From JAZGDL01 sp036477795 (GTDB taxonomy: Bacteria > Planctomycetota > Phycisphaerae > UBA1845): a DNA stretch of 17,726 bases. The DNA lies in NCBI GenBank assembly GCA_036477795.1, contig JAZGDL010000452.1, forward strand, positions 1 through 17,726, written 5' to 3'. Of this stretch, positions 15,085-17,726 are shown piece after piece. Position 1 is the stretch's first letter; each line of letters begins with the position of its first letter. Under the pieces are notes generated by a model, which was not told where the DNA came from, did not search any database, and saw nothing but the letters and a program-made list of their open reading frames with translations. The position numbers and the translations under genes are program-made.

Positions 15085-15176
15085 TGTCGGCTACGCCGAC
15101 ATCGATGTGACTACGAAGTGCGAGAAGGGATTCTCGCACCAGCCCATTTACGAGGTGCGAGAAGGGATTCTCGCAC
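15085..15176. repeat. Hairpin cluster upstream of the sialidase-fold gene
   Basis: Three perfect hairpins stand in a row. TGTCGGC/GCCGACA with a 3-nt loop is at 15085-15101. GTGCGAGAA/TTCTCGCAC with a GGGA loop is at 15118-15139 and again at 15155-15176, with CAGC after each copy. They would lie in the 5' leader or promoter region of the minus-strand gene. They belong to the gap 15065-15529, which is almost wholly repeats plus the promoter of the next gene. Confidence 0.88.
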
Positions 15177-15262
15177 CAGCTCTTTATGCCGTTATAGAGT
15201 ACCAGGACGCTTGGCGAATTGCAATGCCGGCGCTGGGTCCCCACCCCCGATCTACATCGGGC

Positions 15263-15335
15263 GGGTGGCCCACCTCGTTTCGAGGTGGGGGACACGATGA
15301 TCCACGCGCCGACGTCGGACCTTGTCGTATCATCC
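15263..15335. repeat. 73-bp repeat, copy 2
   Basis: Same unit as 10817-10889, same orientation, two differences. Here the inner hairpin CCCACCTCG-TTT-CGAGGTGGG is perfect, so this copy looks closer to the intact form. Confidence 0.93.
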
Positions 15336-15338
15336 AGC

Positions 15339-15361
15339 CCCCACCTTCAGAGAAGGTGGGG
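15339..15361. repeat. Perfect 10-bp hairpin next to the 73-bp repeat
   Basis: CCCCACCTTC and GAAGGTGGGG flank an AGA loop. The first 73-bp copy lacks this hairpin, so it may be a second half of a larger element. No T-run follows on either strand. Confidence 0.8.
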
Positions 15362-15374
15362 CACCCGCGCGCCT

Positions 15375-15480
15375 CAACCTTGAACCTTCGACCTTCGACC
15401 TTCGACCTTCCACCTTCCACCTTCGACCTTCGACCTTCGACCTTCGACCTTCGACCTTCAACTTTCAACCTTGCAACCTT
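15375..15480 (+). repeat. Fifteen-unit heptamer array (CGACCTT)
   Basis: Fifteen units of C(G/A/C)ACCTT run without a gap apart from one extra G before the last. Eight units are exact CGACCTT; variants cluster at the two ends, as is usual in arrays that expand from the middle. Its last unit overlaps the -35 box of the regulator's promoter. Confidence 0.95.
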
Positions 15481-15500
15481 GCGGCGAGAACCGCTATCAT
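15471..15500 (+). promoter_or_regulatory. Sigma-70-type promoter for the GbsR-like gene
   Basis: TTGCAA (15471-15476), an 18-bp spacer and TATCAT (15495-15500) stand 30 bp before the start codon. Transcription would begin at about 15507, inside the palindrome that follows. Confidence 0.62.
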
Positions 15501-15501
15501 G

Positions 15502-15521
15502 CTTTCAGATCATTCTGAAAG
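15502..15521 (+). promoter_or_regulatory. Palindromic operator candidate
   Basis: CTTTCAGA and TCTGAAAG form a perfect 8-bp inverted repeat around TCAT. It lies directly after the -10 box, covers the expected transcription start and touches the Shine-Dalgarno (AAGGA, 6 nt before ATG 15530). A dimeric regulator bound here would block its own transcription; as RNA, the stem could also mask the ribosome site. Confidence 0.6.
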
Positions 15522-15529
15522 GATGAAAC

Positions 15530-16075
15530 ATGCCTGCCACGCTGTACGACGAGTCCCGGGCCCTGTTCATCAGGCGGTGGGGTGAGATGGGGGCCAGTTG
15601 GGGCATCAGCCGCACCATGGCGGAGATTCACGCGCTTCTGTTCATCTCCAACGTTCCGCTGTGCGCGGACGAACTGATGGCTGAATTGCAGGTGTCGCGC
15701 GGCAACACCAGTATGAACCTGCGCCAGTTGTTGGCCTGGGGGCTGATCCAGCGGGTGCATCAACGAGGCGACCGCAAAGAGTACTTCGTGGCAGAGTCGG
15801 ACGTTTGGCAGATGTTTGAGACCATCACCAAGGAGCGCCGCCGGCGCGAAATCGAGCCCATCATCGAAACCATCGACAAGTGCCGGGCCATGCTTACGGA
15901 AGAACTGAAGGGGGTCAGAGGCGAGCGGTCAAAAGACATCGAAGCGTTCCGCAGCCGGCTCACCCAGATGCAGGAGTTTTTCACCGTGGTCAACTCCCTG
16001 TTCAACGTCGTAGTCAAGATCGGCAAGTCCAAGGTGGGCACGGTGCTGAAAGCTCTGTCCAAGCTGGGCGCTTGA
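15530..16075 (+). CDS. GbsR/MarR-type winged-helix regulator
   Basis: The 181-aa protein matches GbsR-like transcription regulators of the MarR group. The N-terminal RRWGEMGASWGISRTMAEIHALL segment is typical of that family. The DNA-binding wing follows: LCADELMAELQVSRGNTSMNLRQLLAWGLIQRV (about 45-80) contains the helix-turn-helix, and GDRKEYF the wing. From about 90 to 150 the sequence is charged and helical, likely a dimer-forming coiled coil. GbsR itself senses choline, but the ligand here is unknown and no betaine genes are near. A promoter and palindrome upstream suggest that it represses itself. The moeA gene follows after 48 bp. Confidence 0.87.
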   Translation: MPATLYDESRALFIRRWGEMGASWGISRTMAEIHALLFISNVPLCADELMAELQVSRGNTSMNLRQLLAWGLIQRVHQRGDRKEYFVAESDVWQMFETITKERRRREIEPIIETIDKCRAMLTEELKGVRGERSKDIEAFRSRLTQMQEFFTVVNSLFNVVVKIGKSKVGTVLKALSKLGA

Positions 16076-16123
16076 GCGGCGTGATCGTTGACCGCCATGC
16101 TGCGGACGGCGAGAATGGCTTGA

Positions 16124-17380
16124 ATGAGCACCGCGCCGGCTTTGACCACGATTGATTCAGCGCAGCTCCAGGTGTTGGAGAACGTAGTTCCCGGTCCGTC
16201 GGAGAACGTCGCGTTGGCTGATTCGCTGGGCCGGGTTCTCAGTACGCCGGTTATTTGCGACCTGGATTATCCGCCGTTCGATAAGGCCATGATGGACGGT
16301 TACGCGGTGCGCTCGGCGGACCTGTCAGCCGCCGGCTCCGGCGACAGGAGCTTACGCGTGGCGGGACAAATCGCCGCGGGCACGGAAGCGCGGCACGTCC
16401 TGGGCGCGGGCCAGGCTACACAGATCAACACCGGGGCCCCGGTTCCGGACGGTGCCGACGCGGTAGTACGCGTCGAGGACACGGAGTTGTCCGGCGACGG
16501 ATCCACCGTCACCGTCAAGACCGCGGTGTCACCGCAACAACACATCGACCCGCGGGCGCGATACGTGTCTGCCGGCACCGAGGTGCTCGAGGCGGGGACG
16601 CGGATGGGGCCGGCCCAGATAACCGCCGCCGCCGCCGCGGGTGCGGACACGGTGGCGGTGTACGCCAAGCCGCGGGTGGCGATCCTGGCGACCGGTGACG
16701 AACTGGTGCCGTTCACGCAACGTCCCACCGGCGCCCGGATTCGCAACTCCAACGGCATCATGTTGCAGTCGCTGGTGAGTGAGTGCGGGGCTGAGCCGAT
16801 CGATCTGGGCATGGCGGGCGACGACAAGGATTTGCTGACCGAGCGGATTCGCCAAACCCACGGATTCGAATCCGTGGGCTTCGCCGATGTCCTCTGCATT
16901 ACCGGCGGCATATCGGTGGGCGCCTTTGACTACGTACCTGAAGTGCTGGAGTCGTGCGGGGTGCGGATCGTGTTTCGGAAAGTAGCGATCAAGCCCGGCA
17001 AACCGGCGCTCTTCGGGATAGGTCCGTCGGGCACATTGGTGTTCGGCTTGCCGGGTAACCCGGTGAGCGGTTACGTGGTTTTCCGGCTGCTGGTCGGGCC
17101 GGCATTGGAAGCGCGGCAAGGTCGTGCCGGTCGGCTTCCGACGGCGATATCCGCACGCCTGATGGGGCATTGCAAAGCCACGACGGATCGGCAGAGCTAT
17201 TGGCCGGTGCGGGTTCACAGCGACAGCGAGGGCACGCTGCGGGCGGAGCGGCTAGCCTGGGCGGGCTCGGGCGACCCGTTCGGCTTTTGCCGGGCGAACG
17301 CGTTGATGGTGCGGCAGCCTCATTCGCCCGCCGCTGAACCTGGTGACGTGGTTGGCGTCATACCGTTGGAGTTGCTCTAG
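16124..17380 (+). CDS. moeA: Molybdopterin molybdenumtransferase (MoeA)
   Basis: MoeA inserts molybdate into adenylated molybdopterin, the last common step of molybdenum cofactor synthesis in the cytoplasm. The 418-aa length is normal. The N-terminal part has PPFDKAMMDGYAVRSAD with the conserved Asp58. The MoCF domain shows VAILATGDELVP, RIRNSNG, then ITGGISVGAFDYVPEVL (conserved Asp kept), KVAIKPGKPALFG and GLPGNPVSGYVVF. Domain IV follows to the end. ATG 16124 is the family start; the Shine-Dalgarno is weak. No moaA-E, moeB or mog gene lies in the window, so the rest of the pathway must be elsewhere. Confidence 0.94.
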   Translation: MSTAPALTTIDSAQLQVLENVVPGPSENVALADSLGRVLSTPVICDLDYPPFDKAMMDGYAVRSADLSAAGSGDRSLRVAGQIAAGTEARHVLGAGQATQINTGAPVPDGADAVVRVEDTELSGDGSTVTVKTAVSPQQHIDPRARYVSAGTEVLEAGTRMGPAQITAAAAAGADTVAVYAKPRVAILATGDELVPFTQRPTGARIRNSNGIMLQSLVSECGAEPIDLGMAGDDKDLLTERIRQTHGFESVGFADVLCITGGISVGAFDYVPEVLESCGVRIVFRKVAIKPGKPALFGIGPSGTLVFGLPGNPVSGYVVFRLLVGPALEARQGRAGRLPTAISARLMGHCKATTDRQSYWPVRVHSDSEGTLRAERLAWAGSGDPFGFCRANALMVRQPHSPAAEPGDVVGVIPLELL

Positions 17381-17440
17381 GCGCGGTGCAATCGCGGTAG
17401 TACCGGAGTTCGGTCCACCCGTACCTTGGAGAAGCAAAAG

Positions 17441-17726
17441 TTGACCGATTGTGAAACTGCGGGCTCGACGTCGGTGCCCCGGGCGAACGAAGACCGTGGT
17501 TCGCGCCGGGCGTCGGGCGGCAGCAGAACCTCAGTAGGACGATCGCCAAAGGCGGCCCCGCGCCGGCGGACCGTTGCACGGCCGGCCCACCTCGGATTCC
17601 AAATCCAAGACTACCGGACCATGTTCATCCTGCTGGGACTCTCCTTGCTGTTGATGAGTCTGATCTTCGCGCCGATGGATCAGTGGTATCTGGGTTACGT
17701 GTGCATGGTGCCCTGGTTGATCGTCA
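17441..17726 (+). CDS. lnt: Probable apolipoprotein N-acyltransferase, N-terminal part
   Basis: Lnt adds the third acyl chain to lipoproteins in the inner membrane. Only the beginning is present; the window ends inside it. From 17621 the frame gives a hydrophobic helix (MFILLGLSLLLMSLIFAPMD) followed by QWYLGYVCMVPWLIV, the pattern of the first helices of Lnt, including the FAP turn and a W..LG/VP pair. The frame stays open back to the moeA stop. TTG 17441 has GGAG 9 nt upstream and would give a 60-residue Arg/Ser-rich tail before the first helix. GTG 17474 and ATG 17621 are alternatives. The family call rests on about 35 residues. Confidence 0.55.
   Translation, partial: MTDCETAGSTSVPRANEDRGSRRASGGSRTSVGRSPKAAPRRRTVARPAHLGFQIQDYRTMFILLGLSLLLMSLIFAPMDQWYLGYVCMVPWLIV

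Noticed and set aside
15065..15295. N-terminal extension of the sialidase-fold protein by 77 residues
   Set aside because: It would translate the hairpin repeats and part of the 73-bp repeat, has no ribosome site, and would bury the signal peptide. ATG 15064 has GGAGG at 7 nt.
15375..15480. CRISPR array
   Set aside because: Units are 7 bp and contiguous, without unique spacers, and no cas genes are present. The same holds for the arrays at 262-476 and 7005-7116.
1..17726. tRNA, rRNA, riboswitch, integrase or insertion-sequence transposase genes
   Set aside because: I looked for them on both strands and saw none; the mobile-looking elements are all short and non-coding.

Overview
The window comes from a GC-rich, Gram-negative-type (diderm) bacterium, most likely a member of the Planctomycetota. 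Three things suggest this: two secreted proteins with C-terminal type I dockerin domains (one a seven-fold FG-GAP propeller), a thioredoxin/DUF255 protein with a signal peptide, and intergenic gaps packed with short palindromic and tandem repeats. This placement is inference; no rRNA or other marker lies in the window. A heptosyltransferase-like glycosyltransferase and a probable Lnt fit an outer membrane.

Layout. Positions 1-2908 are on the minus strand: the N-terminus of UvrC (cut by the window edge), a repeat-filled gap of 325 bp, a MATE-family transporter, and a four-helix membrane protein with one c-type heme motif. From 3071 to 7004 five plus-strand genes run close together and may form one transcription unit: a beta-phosphoglucomutase-like HAD hydrolase, Bpt (leucyl transferase of the N-degron pathway), a GT9 glycosyltransferase, a DUF2062 membrane protein and a Maf nucleotide pyrophosphatase. 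After a repeat block comes a promoter and the 747-aa DUF255 protein (7193-9436). A repeat-rich gap follows, then a small exported protein directly coupled to a STAS-domain protein (9785-10744). Two minus-strand genes for secreted dockerin proteins occupy 10915-15064. The right end holds a 465-bp repeat-dense gap, a GbsR/MarR-type regulator with a visible promoter and palindromic operator, MoeA, and the start of a probable apolipoprotein N-acyltransferase.

The genes are mostly housekeeping or cell-envelope functions, and I see no defence, secretion or biosynthetic system. What stands out is the repeats. At least six families occur: an octamer/heptamer composite array present twice in opposite orientation, one copy with a near-ideal G-quadruplex motif; a paired-hairpin element of about 54 bp; a 22-bp palindromic unit; a 73-bp direct repeat; a doubled 22-bp hairpin; and a 15-unit heptamer array. 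Some touch genes. One copy encodes residues 4-21 of the glycosyltransferase, another supplies the stop codon of a dockerin protein, and the last unit of the heptamer array forms the -35 box of the regulator's promoter.
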